In this document: positions 1 through 25,392 of the stretch, one piece after another | How the letters are laid out: every line of letters begins with the position of its first letter | How positions within the stretch are numbered: the stretch's first letter is position 1 | Assembly: GCA_963971305.1 (NCBI GenBank) | Contig: OZ020306.1 | Coordinates: forward strand, 52,674,686 to 52,738,685 | Source: Arcuatula senhousia | Lineage: Eukaryota > Mollusca > Bivalvia > Mytilida > Mytilidae | DNA: 64,000 nt | Reading direction: 5' to 3' | Made by a program: the position numbers and the translations under genes | The notes under the pieces: generated by a model | What the model was told of the DNA's origin: nothing | The model's input: only the letters and a program-made list of their open reading frames with translations | Databases searched by the model: none

Positions 1-1111
1 TTGTAAATTGAATTTGAATTTTATATTTAATGTTTAAATTATTACCTAAAATTCTAAAGATGTAAATTAATCTTTATGTTTTAATACTTAATGAAATAAA
101 TTGGGGTTTATAGTGTAGGGGCACATAAATAATGATATCTAATTCTCATACTTACATTGAAAAAAATACAAAAACTTTGTTTTAGCAATGTAATTGAAAA
201 GTAATTGCAATTACAACCAATTACTTTGAAATGTATTTAAATACTTTCAAATACATGTAATTGATAATTGACCCAATTGCAATTACTTTCAATTTCTTTA
301 GAAAAAGTAATTGATTGTAATCAATTGCAATTACGAATTGCAATTACCCCATCCCTGATCAATAAAGACACAATTCAAGTAAAAGTTTATCAAACATATA
401 TTTATACATTCATTAATTTCATTTACATTGTACAAAAGGTTTTGTCCATAAAAATTATATGTACATGTATAATCTGTCCATGGAATTAAGAATGAGTTCA
501 TAAATAATAACGTCTCTGGCTGTCGGGGTTACACAATTAAATCTTTGCATACATTTCTTTAAAAAAAGTTCTTATATAAGAAAATAAACTGATGCATATG
601 GTCCCATTTCTCAATAAACACTTAATACTCAAGTCATTTGGCCATAAGCTGTAAATTTTATGCCTTGTAAAGTGTGCTGTCCTAATAAAGGGATGGTGAT
701 GCAATAATACAATAATTCAAAAAAATCAATAGACCGTTTCTGTGGGGAATACAATGTTTGTGCTCCACATGTTTTTCTCTATCTAACTTGTGATTAATGG
801 CTTTACTGTCTGTACTTCTTAATAAATCAAAATATTTTCAATAAATAATGACAAATGATCAAACTCAAATTCAAAAAGAAAAGAAACTTCATGTTAACCT
901 TACATTATATATGTACAATTTCTTATTATTATTAACAAGTACATCTATTTTTAAATTGGGCATAGAAATTACAAAATTGTAACTGGTTATAAACAAAGTC
1001 CTTAATCTCCAACAACATTGTTCTTCACTCTCATTGGAATATTGAGGTTGCACTATTTCCTCTCACTGTCGTTCTTCTGCTTGATCAGTGTTACTTTTTT
1101 CGGTCTACCAC
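1..1111. other. AT-rich 3' flank of the minus-strand gene
   Basis: No coding exon is visible. Around 185-350 there is a run of AATTGCAATTAC-type palindromic words. The rest is low-complexity AT-rich sequence that probably includes the 3' UTR of the minus-strand gene ending at 1112. Confidence 0.4.
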
Positions 1112-1191
1112 TCAAGCATATTTCATAAAATGACTCATTTCATCCTCAATAATAGCAACAGTGGCTGTTGGATGAACTTGAATAATTACTT
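1112..1191 (-). CDS. Terminal exon of the unrecognised gene
   Basis: The acceptor is TTTTTTCTTGCAG. The exon enters in phase 1, gives 25 codons and then TGA. It includes the hydrophobic segment VIIQVHPTATVAIIEDEM. Phase agreement with exon 2689-2792 supports it. Confidence 0.5.
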
Positions 1192-4100
1192 CTGCAAGAA
1201 AAAAATGTTACCCCATAAAATATGCTTCTATAAGAAATCAATATATCTCTAATATATATAAGGCTGATAAAATTTTAAAGAATTAAAGAAACAATTATGA
1301 TAAAATCTGTTCTCTAGAATATTCCTACCATATACATTCAAAGTCACGACAGTGGCATACATGTACCTTACACTTTGAAGGGAATACAAAAATTCACAAA
1401 ATATTAATGTTTAATATTTTTGTTAGATACGTGTATATCTATACATTTGTACAGAGTTCCCAAAATGTGTCAGACATATCAGACCTGACTGGTAAAGTTA
1501 AAGCAGGTCTGGCATTTTAAACTATGTCTGGTAGATTTTAGTATTTTTTTTAGAAAGTTGTAATAGAAAGGACCAGTAAAAACAAGTGTGGCCACTAAAA
1601 GTATGTCTCGCCTGCCGGCACCATCGCTAAAATCAACTACCTAAGCTTTCATTTCTTGATATAAACACAAAAAGTGTCAGTATACCTTATAACAGATGCC
1701 TAGTTATTATACTATTCAAGCAATCCATTGTCCACACAAGTATTACAAAAAGTTTTCTGTCTGAAAAAAAGACCTAAGTTCACAGAGTCATTGGAGTGTA
1801 AAAATGGGGTCATGGTCACATGGCATGGTGACAGTTGCATTGTCCATAACCGCAACTGTCTGTTTACCCAATATCAGATGCCTAGCTATTATAACTTTCC
1901 AGCAATTCATCGTCCATAAAAGTCTTACAAAAAAGTTTTTCAACCTGAAAAAGACCTAAGTTCACAGATTCACTGGAGCGTGAAAATGAGGTCAGGGTCA
2001 CACGGCATGGTGCCAGTTGCATAGACCATAACCTGAACTGTCTGTATACTAAATATCAGATGCCTAGCTATTATACTTTTCAAGCAATTCATCGTCCACA
2101 AAAGTCTTACAAAAAAGTTTACGGCCTGAAAAAAGACCTAAGTTCACAGAGTCACTGGAGCGTGAAAATGGGGTCAGGGTCAAACGGCATGGTGACAGTT
2201 GCGTAGACCATAACCTGAACTGTCTGTATACCAAATATCAGATGCCTAGCTATTATACTTTTCAAGCAATTCATCGTCCACAAAAGTCTTACAAAAAAGT
2301 TTACAGCCTGAAAAAAGACCTAAGTTCACAGAGTCACTGGAGCGTGAAAATGGGGTCAGGGTCAAACGGCATGGTGACAGTTGCGTAGACCATAACCTGA
2401 ACTATCTGTATACCAAATATCAGATGCCTAGCTATTATACTTTTCAAGCAATTCATTGTCCACAAAAGTCTTACAAAAAAGTTTACGCCGCCGCCGTCGC
2501 CGCCGCCGTCGCCGGAAAGTAATACCTATGTCTCGCCTTCCGCGACTATTCGTCGCAGGCGAGACAAAAATAGGTCTGACAAAAGATTCCATTTTGACGA
2601 CCTATGTCTGACGAAGATATTTTTTAAGATTGCGTACTCGGTTTGTTTATTCAAAAGCACATGGTCATGTTTCATTACTTATATTTACCTTTATATTGTC
2701 TTGCAAAGGGTACATGTAGTTGTAGCAAATCAAATTTTGTTGTTTTTCCTTTGACGTTCATCTTGGCTAATATTAACTCCTTATTAAAACACCTGTAAAA
2801 AAAATGACAACTTTACATGTCACACCAATTATACAATAAAAACTTGATTTTTTTTAATTCCAAAGCCAGTGACATTAACACCACTGCCTTGCTGCTCACA
2901 CAATAAATACAACATTTTTTACCCCAATCTAATATTGATATAAAGATAAAGTCTTATTTTTTATGGGGGTCAAGGAGATGACAAAACCAGGAATTTAGAG
3001 AAATAAGAAATTTATATTGATTTCAAATAATGAACTTCCTAAAAGCAAATTCTTTGAATTGAAGATTATTCACAGTACTTGAGAAATCTGTAAGGTACAC
3101 AGACTAAGGTCCATTGAATTTGATGGGCTTGAGCTACATTTTTTGTAACTAAATTACAAATCAAAATAAATCAAAGTATAATTATATTGTTTGTGCATAA
3201 TCTTTTAATTTTGTAAAAGTAGTACAGCAAGCTAAATTGGGTGTCACAATATCAGATAAGAATTTTAGCAGAATATAACAGTCAAAAGGATAACAATAGT
3301 CTGCCATTGGGTGTAACACTGAAAGAATCTTTACCGGAGGGTGCATACAACCCGTCCTGAACAAAGCCAAACGTTAACAAAAACCACAAATCGTTACATT
3401 TGATTACATAAAAATACATTGATTGAATGAATGGGTCGTGCAAACATTAAATCTGATTGGATATTGATGAATAGTCGGCTGACATTGATTTTTCTTACTG
3501 TGACGTTTTGCTTTTTTTGTTACCGATTGGCTTATTCATCACGACGTAAATTTTCATTGTTGTGTTTGCACACTTCCCTTTTCGCTACAACCAAAGTCCA
3601 TAGTTAAATCGGACGGGTTGTATGTGTACAACACTTTCACACATAAAATTAAACAAGGTCAATGATTAACTGATTACCATGATAGTAAAATAATGAACAT
3701 AAGACAATGATTATAATTATGAGCCAAATAAAATCATGCAGGTTTTCACTATAATTGTATGCATTATTTAATTTACTAATAATATAAACAAATATATGAG
3801 TCAAAAGTTGAAAGCGAAAGCAAATGTAAGGAGCTATAGGCTACAGAAATGTTAATATGGCACGTCTGCTTTCTGACAGTTAAGTAAGCTTTTTCTGGTT
3901 TTCTTTACACCCTAGTACAATATATATTGGATATAGATATTTATTCAATCTATTTCTTTGAACCTCGAGTTATTTGTGAAATGTCTGTATACATGGACAA
4001 GACTAAGGATATGTAGGAAATCATAACCACATACATTATTTACATGTATATTTTTTTTTATTTATTACCATTATGTACAATTCCTTTTTATGTTTGAGTT

Positions 4101-7100
4101 AAATTTGTAGAAAAATTGCCAGTAACACTTACTCTTTCATCACATTCTTTATGTGACCTTCTTTTGTCCCACCAACAATTTTCTTTATAATACTTTTCTG
4201 AAATCAAAATCATATACATGTATATAATAAATGATACAATAACAATCTAGACGATAATGAGATAATAATCTGTGTACATTTAAGTATTTTTTCAATAGAA
4301 TTTTACATTTACTGCATACGATTCTTTTGATTTAGTAACTGCAAGGAAAAGTTTTTAGTTCACACATTACAATAACTTGAAAAACTTGCAACAAAACTCC
4401 ATGAACATGTGGCTTAAAAATGAAATAGTTGCATCAAATTAAAGTCAACCATGTGTTATAAAAACACACTTAAACTCACCTATAATTTTGTTTAGAACAT
4501 TCTCATACTCTAAAGTATTGTTGAACTCGCTTAGCTCTTCCATCATATTCAATTGGAACTCTTCCATAATTACCAATTTGATAAGAGTTCTGAGTAGGTC
4601 TCTTGGTTGTACTTGTAGAACCCTTCTTTGAAATCCTAAAATGTAAAAATTGAGATCTTATAAACATAACGAAATATTTGGTGAAAATATATGTATATGT
4701 ACATGTAGATGTCCAAATTTACATTTTATTTTTAAAACCTTACACATTCATGTACATGTACTTTAAATATATGGAAAAACAGATTATAGGTCCATGGCCC
4801 GCTGAGTGGGAAAAATCTAAATATCTAATTATATAAGCCTGCTTGTTAAACAGGAAGTAGATGTTTAGTTGCAAGACGGGGGGAGGGGGGGGGACAAAAA
4901 TGCATTTCTAAAAAGCTAATATGATATATGGGTAAATAAAAAGCTACGCCGAGCGCAGCATGATGCCGAAACACTTGTAAATGTATTAATTTCTATTTAA
5001 TTTTTTACATTGTTTATTTCAAACAGGAAATATTTATATGTATTAGTCAATCTTTAGATCTTTTTTACAATGGGCTGTTGTAATCCTTCTGTTACATGTA
5101 TAATTTCTTTCAAAGCCAATTATACCGGTATCCCCTGATATATATCTCAGTGACAAAATTTCTTTATTAGGCACATCTTCCTATGATTTACTTCCTTTGT
5201 GCAAAATTTCATAAAAATGTGTCGAGCAGTTTAGGATGTCCATCATGATTTGCGCTTACAAGGTATGAGGACAGACGGACAGACAGACAGGGTGATACCT
5301 ATATACATTGTACCTCCCAAACTGTTTCAACGGGTACATGTATTATCATCATAAAAAATTCTAGGTTGGCTTGTTGGGGCTCCCGCAAGGTGCCCTCCTC
5401 AGGTCGCAAGGTCGTTTTTTTTGGCATAGGTCGATTTTATGAAGTGTAGGTTGGAAGTCGCCCTTTTGCCACCTTGTTACATTGTACATGTATATGATAT
5501 ATGTATGTATATGATTTTTTTATCCTAAAAAACATATCCCATAAAATGACACCCTTCCTGAAGCTGCATACCATATAAAAAGATATTTGTTATGAAAAAA
5601 ACAAGTTGCACAAAAACACATCCAACACATTATCAGCGACTGTTGCGGTGGGGGACAACTAAGATTTAACAAAGTCAGAGAAGGCCCTGTCAACAAAAAA
5701 TCCTGGTTTATGAAAATAATTCAATGCATGGATTTACAATGTACTTGAAATTTACATACATGTATGGACAGAAACTGTATTAAATTTAATATAAGAATCA
5801 ATCTTTTTCAAGACAGCTAGTTCATGAGTGTTTTACCTGGCTGTAAATGTGTATATTGTTGATAGATGGACAAACAAGTGCTGGGAATGCGCACACATTG
5901 TACAATAGGTTATAGGACAGTTAAATGCATATGAAGGCAAGATCAAATTCAAGAAAAAACAATGTTACCTGAACATGATGTAGAACATGTTACATACAGT
6001 GTACATGTGGATAAAATAGGGGATATATGATGTGGGGGACTGAATTGGTTTAAAAATAACTGTTGATTTTTAATGCAGTCAAGTTCACTTCTCAGCAGAA
6101 GAAATGGTCAAAGGCAAATAATTACCTTTCCAAATCCAAAGGAACGAAGCTCTTTGACATAATTACATATGATAAATTTAATTTATATTTACAAATGTAC
6201 ATGTACACGTTCAGAAAGCTACATGTAAGTGAAAAATTTGATGGTGCAGATGAAAATTTTATTTATGAAAAGTATTTTAATATACATGTACATGTACAAT
6301 GAAGATATATATGCACTCTAAAGTGACAGATACAGTAATTTCAAAAAGGGGCCCACTGACAGACTAGGGGGGGTCAACTAAATTGGTTGCTTTAATTATT
6401 CTTATATATCCAACCAAATTGAAATTTTTCCAAAAAAGGAGGGAAGGGCTGGGATATGAAATATCTTGTAGGAATGAAGTTAAGTGTATCATGTGTAACA
6501 TTGTTTGTCATTTTTCTTAAATTTGTAACTGCATTAAGACATGCATGTTACAGTATGTACACATGTAAAACAGTTTGCTATTTGATTTTATAAATGTGAT
6601 GTTTCTAGAATGCAGTCAAGTTCACTTCTCAGCTGAAGAAATGGTCAAAGGCAAATGATTACCTTTCCAAATCCAAAGGAACGAAGCTCATCTGACAAAC
6701 ATACATTTGATTATATTTAATTGATATGCATCAACATGTACATGTACTATAAAATCCCCAAATGAAGCTATGTGTACATGTAGGTGCGTGAATGTAATGT
6801 ATATGAAGGGTATATACATGTATACATGTACAATGAAGCTATTATGTACTCTATAGTGATAGATGCAGATATTTCCACAGGGGGGCACTGACAGGCTGAG
6901 GGGGTCCGCTTCAATAATTCTTTTATGTGTCACACCAAATTTTTCCCCAGTAAAGGGGGGCTTGGATATGTGGTATTTTGTAGGAGTGTAGTCAAGTTTA
7001 TGTCATTCCTGCTCATTCTTCGTTTCAGTAAATTGTAATCTTTGAATTGAAAAAATGGTCAACGTACGTATCATTGACCTGTATATCAATAATACCAGTG

Positions 7101-7760
7101 AATAATACATGTATGTCTATTTTTTAACACTTTTCAAGTTTATTTGGTTACAGTATGTTTTCATGTTGTCTAGAATCTGAATAATTGTCTTGGTTACTTG
7201 ATCTTTACATGTAGCCAGGGATTAAATAAAACTGATTTGGACATCCCTGATGTAGCCAAGTTTGGCCAGGCCAGGAATTAAATAAAACTGACTTTCTGGA
7301 CATCCCTCAGGTTTGGCCAACACTTTCATGAATGGTCATTATTACTTTTAAGAGAGGAGGGGGTCACCAAATCAAATTTATTGGCACAAACACATAATGT
7401 ACATGGTTAAGGCCCAATTACAGACAGATATAATAACAGTAGGTCCAACAAGGCAAAATTGATTATTCAGGTCGACGAGAAAAGACCCCATAAAGGCACG
7501 AAACAACAAAAACATGTATGCATAATCCAGTCAAAACACACAAAACTATGATAAAAATTCATGTAGGGCCTCGCCGTATGCATCTTAAAACATGTCCGTC
7601 TCAAACACATATCAAATAAATAAATTATAAATATAATGTTGTAAAATTGTGAAGATATCTTACCTTTCTTACTTGATTTCACACTGAAATTTGAGGCGTT
7701 GATGTCTGATTTTCTTTGTTCTGGACGCGCGGGAAATGCACGAGTATTCTATGAATACGC
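1112..7760 (-). CDS. Unrecognised multi-exon protein gene
   Basis: A chain of five exon-like segments on the minus strand is joined by GT-AG sites in compatible phase: 7664-~7760, 4574-4635 (short form) or 4480-4635 (long form), 4133-4197, 2689-2792 and 1112-1191 (TGA at 1112-1114). The last three join cleanly: phase 0 into 4197, phase 2 into 2792, phase 1 into 1191. They encode a basic/hydrophobic stretch that ends in HFMKYA. The short form of exon 2 joins exon 3 in the open frame. The long form changes the frame and soon meets a stop, so there may be two isoforms. No ATG is visible in the open frame of the first two exons, so the true start or first exon is unresolved. I do not recognise the family. 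The promoter carries an E2F-like site, which weakly suggests a cell-cycle gene. Confidence 0.45.
1690..2490. repeat. Tandem repeat, about 182-bp unit, 4-5 copies
   Basis: CAGATGCCTAG recurs at about 1693, 1875, 2057, 2239 and 2421. Each unit has related words such as GACCTAAGTTCACAGA. A (CGCCGC)n stretch follows. The block is flanked by TATGTCTCGCC near 1603 and 2528 and by GGCGAGACAAAA near 2560. It lies in the last intron of the minus-strand gene. Confidence 0.85.
2689..2792 (-). CDS. Internal exon of the unrecognised gene
   Basis: The acceptor is TTTTTTTTACAG and the donor is AAAG|GTAAAT. The exon holds 34 full codons with one base at each edge, open in one frame only. It encodes a Lys-rich then hydrophobic stretch. 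Confidence 0.5.
4133..4197 (-). CDS. Internal exon of the unrecognised gene
   Basis: The acceptor is TTGATTTCAG and the donor is GA|GTAAGT. There are 21 codons plus 2 bases. The frame SIIKKIVGGTKEGHIKNVMK is the one compatible with the next exon. Confidence 0.5.
4480..4635 (-). CDS. Internal exon with two possible donors
   Basis: The acceptor is CATTTTAG. One donor is at 4574 (TTG|GTAATT), which keeps the downstream frame. A stronger one is at 4480 (ATAG|GTGAGT), which lengthens the exon by 94 bases and shifts the frame. The open frame begins FQRRVLQVQPRDLLRTLIKL. Confidence 0.4.
6062..7000. repeat. Direct duplication, about 540-bp spacing
   Basis: A segment starting GCAGTCAAGTTCACTTCTCA at about 6073 recurs at about 6612, with the same following words (ATGGTCAAAGGCAAAT, CCAAATCCAAAGGAACGAAG). 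A weaker third start is near 6990. The block lies in the first intron of the minus-strand gene and encodes nothing recognisable. Confidence 0.75.
7664..7760 (-). CDS. First visible exon, possibly partly 5' UTR
   Basis: The donor is AAAG|GTAAGA. The frame that joins exon 2 is open from just after an in-frame TAG near 7756 but has no ATG, so the exon may be untranslated or start at a non-AUG codon. The 5' boundary is approximate. Confidence 0.35.
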
Positions 7761-7807
7761 GTGCGCGAATTTGGAATGTGAAACAGAAAGTCACGTGGTT
7801 TCCCAAT
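7727..7807 (-). promoter_or_regulatory. Candidate promoter: CCAAT, E-box, E2F-like site
   Basis: Read on the minus strand, this CpG-containing patch has ATTGG (inverted CCAAT, about 7803-7807), CACGTG (7792-7797) and TTTCCCGCG (7728-7736, an E2F-like word). It lies at the 5' end of the minus-strand gene. Function is inferred from motifs only. Confidence 0.4.
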
Positions 7808-7954
7808 AAAACCCATTAAAATTGTAAGTTTTTTTTATGCCATATATATAATAATTATTTGAAATGATAATAATTAATGAAATGTATTTAATGCGGAGTT
7901 TTTTTTTGTATTTGCATATAATTAGATATTATCGACTCTAGTCATCTATGAAAC

Positions 7955-8180
7955 TAAAAGGGGGGAGCCGAATGTTACGCGATGACAAAAAGGGGGGATT
8001 CGAAAATATAACCTCTAGAAACAGTAAATCTGTTCAATATTCAACGAGGGGGGGTACAGACGGGACACAAATATTTATTTGCATATAGAAAGTTAAAAAA
8101 ACATAAAAAAGGGGGGACTGATTGATCATTTTCGGATATAGTAGCAAAGTTCCAAATATAAAAATAGGGGGGGGGGGGGT
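7955..8180. repeat. Cluster of A-tract/G-run words
   Basis: Five G-runs of 6 to 14, mostly after A-tracts, occur at about 7960, 7991, 8046, 8111 and 8167. They could form G-quadruplexes on the plus strand. No gene is seen in 7811-9329. The 8580-8900 part is a dispersed repeat that ends in GACGGACACACGGACGGACA. Confidence 0.6.
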
Positions 8181-9329
8181 ATTGTCAAACTGAAATAAAA
8201 GGGCAGAACAGCTAGTCCTTTTATAAAAACAAAAACAAAAACAAAAACGCAACTTAATCAAATCCCAAAAAAAGGGCAAGTTGACAGGGATTCCTATCAA
8301 GCTTTAAGGAAAAGAAAAAAAGATCACGAATTTCTTTTTCATAATATCAAATACCATCAATTTGGTCTAAACAAACCAGAGAAGAACAACGTACATAGAA
8401 CACACACACATCGATTAGTTAATATCATATTATATCCACAGTTTCTCAGACCGCATAGTTCTGCGCTATTAATATATGACCAGTCTAAAATAAACAAGAA
8501 AAAAAACTGTGAGCAACAGCTCGCTAATGAATAACCCTGCCCCTAAAACGGAAGACATTTAATATTATAAGAAGTCATGGCAAATTGACAATATGTCACA
8601 GCGCAAGTTTATTAAAGAAATGCATTCAGGGGTTTAGGAGGAGTTGCAGATAAGAAATGGGTACCCTTTTAAGTCACACAGACAGGTCCATGTTTTGCTA
8701 TGGGAAGCCAAAATAATACGGATCAAATTTTTGAATACGTAGAAGGTGCACTTCTACATTATGTCACAAAGATAAGAGTTCCATGAAAATTGTTCAAGGG
8801 GTTTAGGAGGTGTTGATGATAAAGATTGGTACCCCGAGATGTAACTGAAGGACCGACGGACACACGGACGGACACTCCTATCACTATATACCCCCGCGAC
8901 TTTTCAAGCAAGGATATCAAAGGATGCTCGAAATCGAATTAAGCATAAATCAAATAAGTCAAGAAATGTACCTTTAACATGTATGGGCAAGGCAAACAAC
9001 ATACAGGCAAAAGTGAACTCAACAACTAAAAACAAACAACAACTAGGAAATAAAATCGCGATGGAAAACAGCTTGCATATAGTTTAAGCTGATTTTTCAT
9101 CTTTGCTTTGCCCCCTTCTTACTTCTTTTCAAACGCCAATCATCTCTTTAAAGTTCACATTATTTAAAAAAATGTGTATGCATGTGGTGCTTTTTTCTCT
9201 GATAGTCTCATTCGGGATTTTGCTTCCTGAATATAAAAGAATTAGAAAATAGTTTTCTCTACATCTAATGCAATGCGTTAAAAGGGTTAGCTACAAAGCA
9301 AATTCAATGTGTATTCGTCATTGTATGCG

Positions 9330-9734
9330 CGACGTTGAAATTGTCGACATTGTTTCAACGTCGATAACTTAACCTATTCTCAACGTTGAAACTAGCAACC
9401 TGATTTCAACGTGGATTCAATGTGTTAAAATGGTATGTTTTAAGCATCAACGTTGATTCAACGTCGGGCGTTAAACCTATATAAACGTTGAATCTGTCAA
9501 CTTCATTTCAACGTGGAATCAACGTGTTGAAATGTAACGTTTTAATCATCAACGTTGATTCAACGTCGATAGCTTAACCTATGTAAACGTTGAAACTGTC
9601 AACTTCTTTTCAACGTGGAATCAACGTGTTGAGTTGTAACGTTTACATTATCAACGTTGTTTCAACGTTTAAAATAGGTTGACCGACGTTGCAACTTGAT
9701 TTCAACCTATTTTCAACGTTGAAACAACGTTGAG
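9330..9734. repeat. CAACGTTG-rich repeat, about 103-bp periodicity
   Basis: The words TCAACGTTGATTCAACGTCG and AACCTAT recur at about 9371, 9475 and 9576. The block is rich in the palindrome CAACGTTG and ends with GTGCCCACTGGGAA. It runs straight into the first visible GH9 exon. Confidence 0.8.
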
Positions 9735-21802
<12,068 letters not shown>

Positions 21803-21855
21803 TGAGGGATACAATTTATAAGTATATATGATATAATGATGTATATGTTAATAAA

Positions 21856-24162
21856 AGGGACGTACCAATAATTTGTAGTGTTTGTATAGTGAAAGAGTGA
21901 AGGCTTTTTAAGCACAGCATTTGAATAGAAAAACAAAATGAACAAGAAACAAACTCTTTGTGACCTTTTTTCAAGTGCTTTTATACTCACAGATTAATTT
22001 CAACTCATGTAATATCTATTATCATAGCATATACACTGCATCTGAATGCTTAATGGACAGTTTAAAAGAAAAAAACAAGACATGTGTTAAATGGTTGTAT
22101 TTTGAATGCCTAGTTTGTATTTGGCATGTCGTTTAAATAATAATGTCCTAGAACACGCCCTAACCATTTTCTTTGGCCTAAAATAGAATGATGTTAGGAT
22201 CAATATTAGATATGTCCTAGGATGTAAAACCAAATCATCTTAGGATGATCATTAATATAAGCAATATAACAAAGGGGTTATCAAACATCATTATACCTAA
22301 AAGACAAAGACAAAATCGGTTGACAAAAAAATAATCTTAACAAAACAAACCACACAATAAACAAAAACACACATAAAAACTAAACCGTATTTAGCAATGT
22401 GAAATCAAGTCGAAACGAGATTGAACTCAGGTGCTCCGGAAGAGTAAGCAGTTCTTGCTTGCTTTAGTTCACCCGTCAGGTTGCCAAAGGTATTCAATTA
22501 ATTATATAGATTCAAGAATTCTACCCGGAAATAGGATGGAGTAACGGACGGAAAGCCAAATTCTATACTGCTTTGCTTTGGCTACCTAGAGGGTAGTACA
22601 AATTAAAATACATGTATGAAGCTCCGAGGGAATTAGCGCTTTTTTTATATGCTTTTTCACATGTATTTGACGATAACATCTAAATTTGAACTTGAAATGG
22701 AGGGTCTTATAAAATAAGGCCATATCACCCTTTGCTGACTCTCACTAAGATTATTTCAATAAAGTGGCTAATGGAAGATAAGAGATGTGGAATAACTGTA
22801 CGCGACACAGCCAACATAACCAAGACCACAGTGAAAAAACCAGCAGCCTTCAACTAGGCCCATAGGCGCTGCTCGCTGTTTTGCGATTAGCCCAAGGTCA
22901 AAATTAAATGCTAACAATACAAATAAAGTCGTAAGATATCTATGACACAAGTTTGAATATCATCCACTAAAATTGAACAACCCTTATTTCCCATTTCCCA
23001 CAATCAATACGCGACGAATAGGGTTTTACTCGGGAGTTTTAATAGTAATAAACCCTTACAGTCACGCCTTTAAAAGAGAATTATCCCTCAGTAAGCACCT
23101 ATTAAAACAAAAACAAAAAACGGAAATGTGTCAAGATGACACTGATGCCCCGCTGGCTAATAAAATAATACTGTTATTTTTACAAAATTTGCTAAGTCCA
23201 AGGGCAGTAATTTAGGTCAAAATCAGTGGACCGGAAAAAAAATTCAAATTTAACCTGTAACTCATCATGGTAAACTCACATACTAAAAATCTTTTGAATA
23301 TATGCAAGGATGTCGAAAAAAGTGCGGAAAACTGTTATTTTTACAAAATTTGCTAAGTCCAAGGGCCGTAATTTAGGTCAAAATCACTGTCCCGGAACGA
23401 ACCTCAAACTTGACCTGTAACTCATCATGTTATTCTCACATACCAAAAAATCTTTTGAATATATGCAAGGATGTCCAAAAAAAGTGCGGAAAACTAAAGT
23501 GTGACGGAGAGACAGAAGGACGGAAAGACGGACGAACAGACCGAAAAACTATATGCCCCCAACTTTGTTGGCGGGGCATAAAAACCACGCACAAAACACA
23601 AAACCCATGTAAACATTTAGCAAATATGCTTATACATACGTGTGTTAATTTGCACATGTGTGTACAATTTGTGCATGTGCTTACGGGTAAAGTGCAAAAG
23701 TATAAAATTAAACATTATCTCTAAAAGCTATAAATGACGGTCTTTATACAGTAGTTAGAGAAGCTAATTTTGGACTTATAAATCTTTATTTTAAGTTCTG
23801 TCTGTGCATAAAAATGGAAGATCGGACACTGAGAAGAAAATATGAAGTCAATAATTTTGCATAAAATTTACTGGACTTTGCACCTATGGATTAATTCTGT
23901 CTTTATATGCACAAATTTATCAATACCCTCATGCATATCATCCTCTATCTATTTTGTCAATTTTTGTAGCAAGAAATCGGTCTTTTAGTGTACATGTGAA
24001 AACAACTGTTTAATGGAAAAAAAAATTGTTTTCATAAGCGGCCAGGCAAACTTCTCAGTGAAGACAGATATTTACACGAATTCACATACATGCATGAATA
24101 ATGACGCATCATTAGAACGATTTTAAGAGGAAAAACTGGTAGATTTATAGCCCTAAGAAGAA
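21856..24162. other. Intergenic, dispersed repeats only
   Basis: No gene is visible. About 22405-22490 matches the sequence at 19820-19905 (GGTGCTCCGGAAGAGTAAGC), a tail of the Penelope-like family. About 23160-23590 holds two copies of an element with AAATTTGCTAAGTCCAAGGG, ending in a GACGGACGAACAGACCG-type tail. Confidence 0.5.
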
Positions 24163-24520
24163 TCATAAAATATTTTGGCCGAATAAGATCTCAAACGATG
24201 AACTTCTTAGAAGATGGAAGGCAGAAGACATGAGCACAATAATAAAGCAATGACGTTGGAGGTGGATAGGCCATGTCCTATGAAAAGACCCAAGCAATTT
24301 AACCAAAACAGCCTTACACTGGACACCTGAAGGCAAAATACAATGTACGAAGAGGAAGACCAAAGATAACATGGCGGCACACTGTGGAGGCAGGGATGAA
24401 AGATGGGAACCAAACCTGGGGAAGTCTTCAAAGATTGGCAAATGACAGACAAAAGTGGAAGGACTTCGTTGCTGTCCCACACGACAAAGGGCGTAATGGG
24501 CAGTAAGTAAGGAAGGAAGT
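24163..24520 (+). mobile_element. Degraded LINE 3' end
   Basis: Broken frames on the plus strand encode pieces typical of the carboxy end of RTE-like LINE polymerases: a W.WIGHVL segment, then ALHWTPEGK and a basic R.RKTK stretch. Several frameshifts are present. The sequence ends with AATGGGCAGTAAGTAAGGAA. Confidence 0.6.
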
Positions 24521-25392
24521 GTAATGTGGGTACGATGACACGTGTGAAAAAGAAGGGCGATTAATTTTGTGTCTTTAGTCTGTTTTATGGCATTTTTGTA
24601 TCAAATATTAAAATAAGTAGAGTAAACAAACCGGCCGATAAAAATTTTAAAGCATTAAACGATATAAAACCCGAAGTTCAAAGGAAAACAAAATCCAAAT
24701 ATATCTTTGATATTGAAGGATGGTCCTTTGGCATTTTCACATCCTAATCTTAAGACAAATATTGAGACTGGCAGGTCCTAACCTATAATGTCTCCAATAA
24801 CACAAATTAAAGTAAGACATATCCAAAGACCATCCTTAGAGACATCTAATTTATAGCACATTCTTCTAAGCATTTGGACGAAATTCACACAGGATTGAAT
24901 CTCCAGCCAAAGGGATAGTAGATCGATCAGTCAAACCACTACCAATTAGTCATAAAACGTGTTCAATGACGTTACTAAGAAAATAAAAAAAGAAATTGCA
25001 CTCAAATGAACTACTTGTTCTGTCAGTAGGTTGCTGTGAACTTTTCAAGTCAGTAAAGGTAAATACCTTCTTAATTATAATTGTTTATGAGTCTTGTTCA
25101 TTTTCTATTCGATTTCACATTCGCCATTTGTGGTACGTTTTTACACCTATTTATATTACATTAAAATCGTTTATTCCTCGTTTATTAGCATAAATAATGC
25201 TAGAAATACGTAACCACTTGATTTATTTATTTTTACAAAGAATAGGATTACCTTCATTGTATATTAATTTAACATTCAAAGTTGACCAGATGGAAAATAA
25301 ATGAGAGGAATTTCATTGGAAGGTGAGTAAATTTGTTTGGAAAATAAATGAGGGGTTGTTTCTTTGGAGGTTGAGCAGAACTTGTGTGGAAA

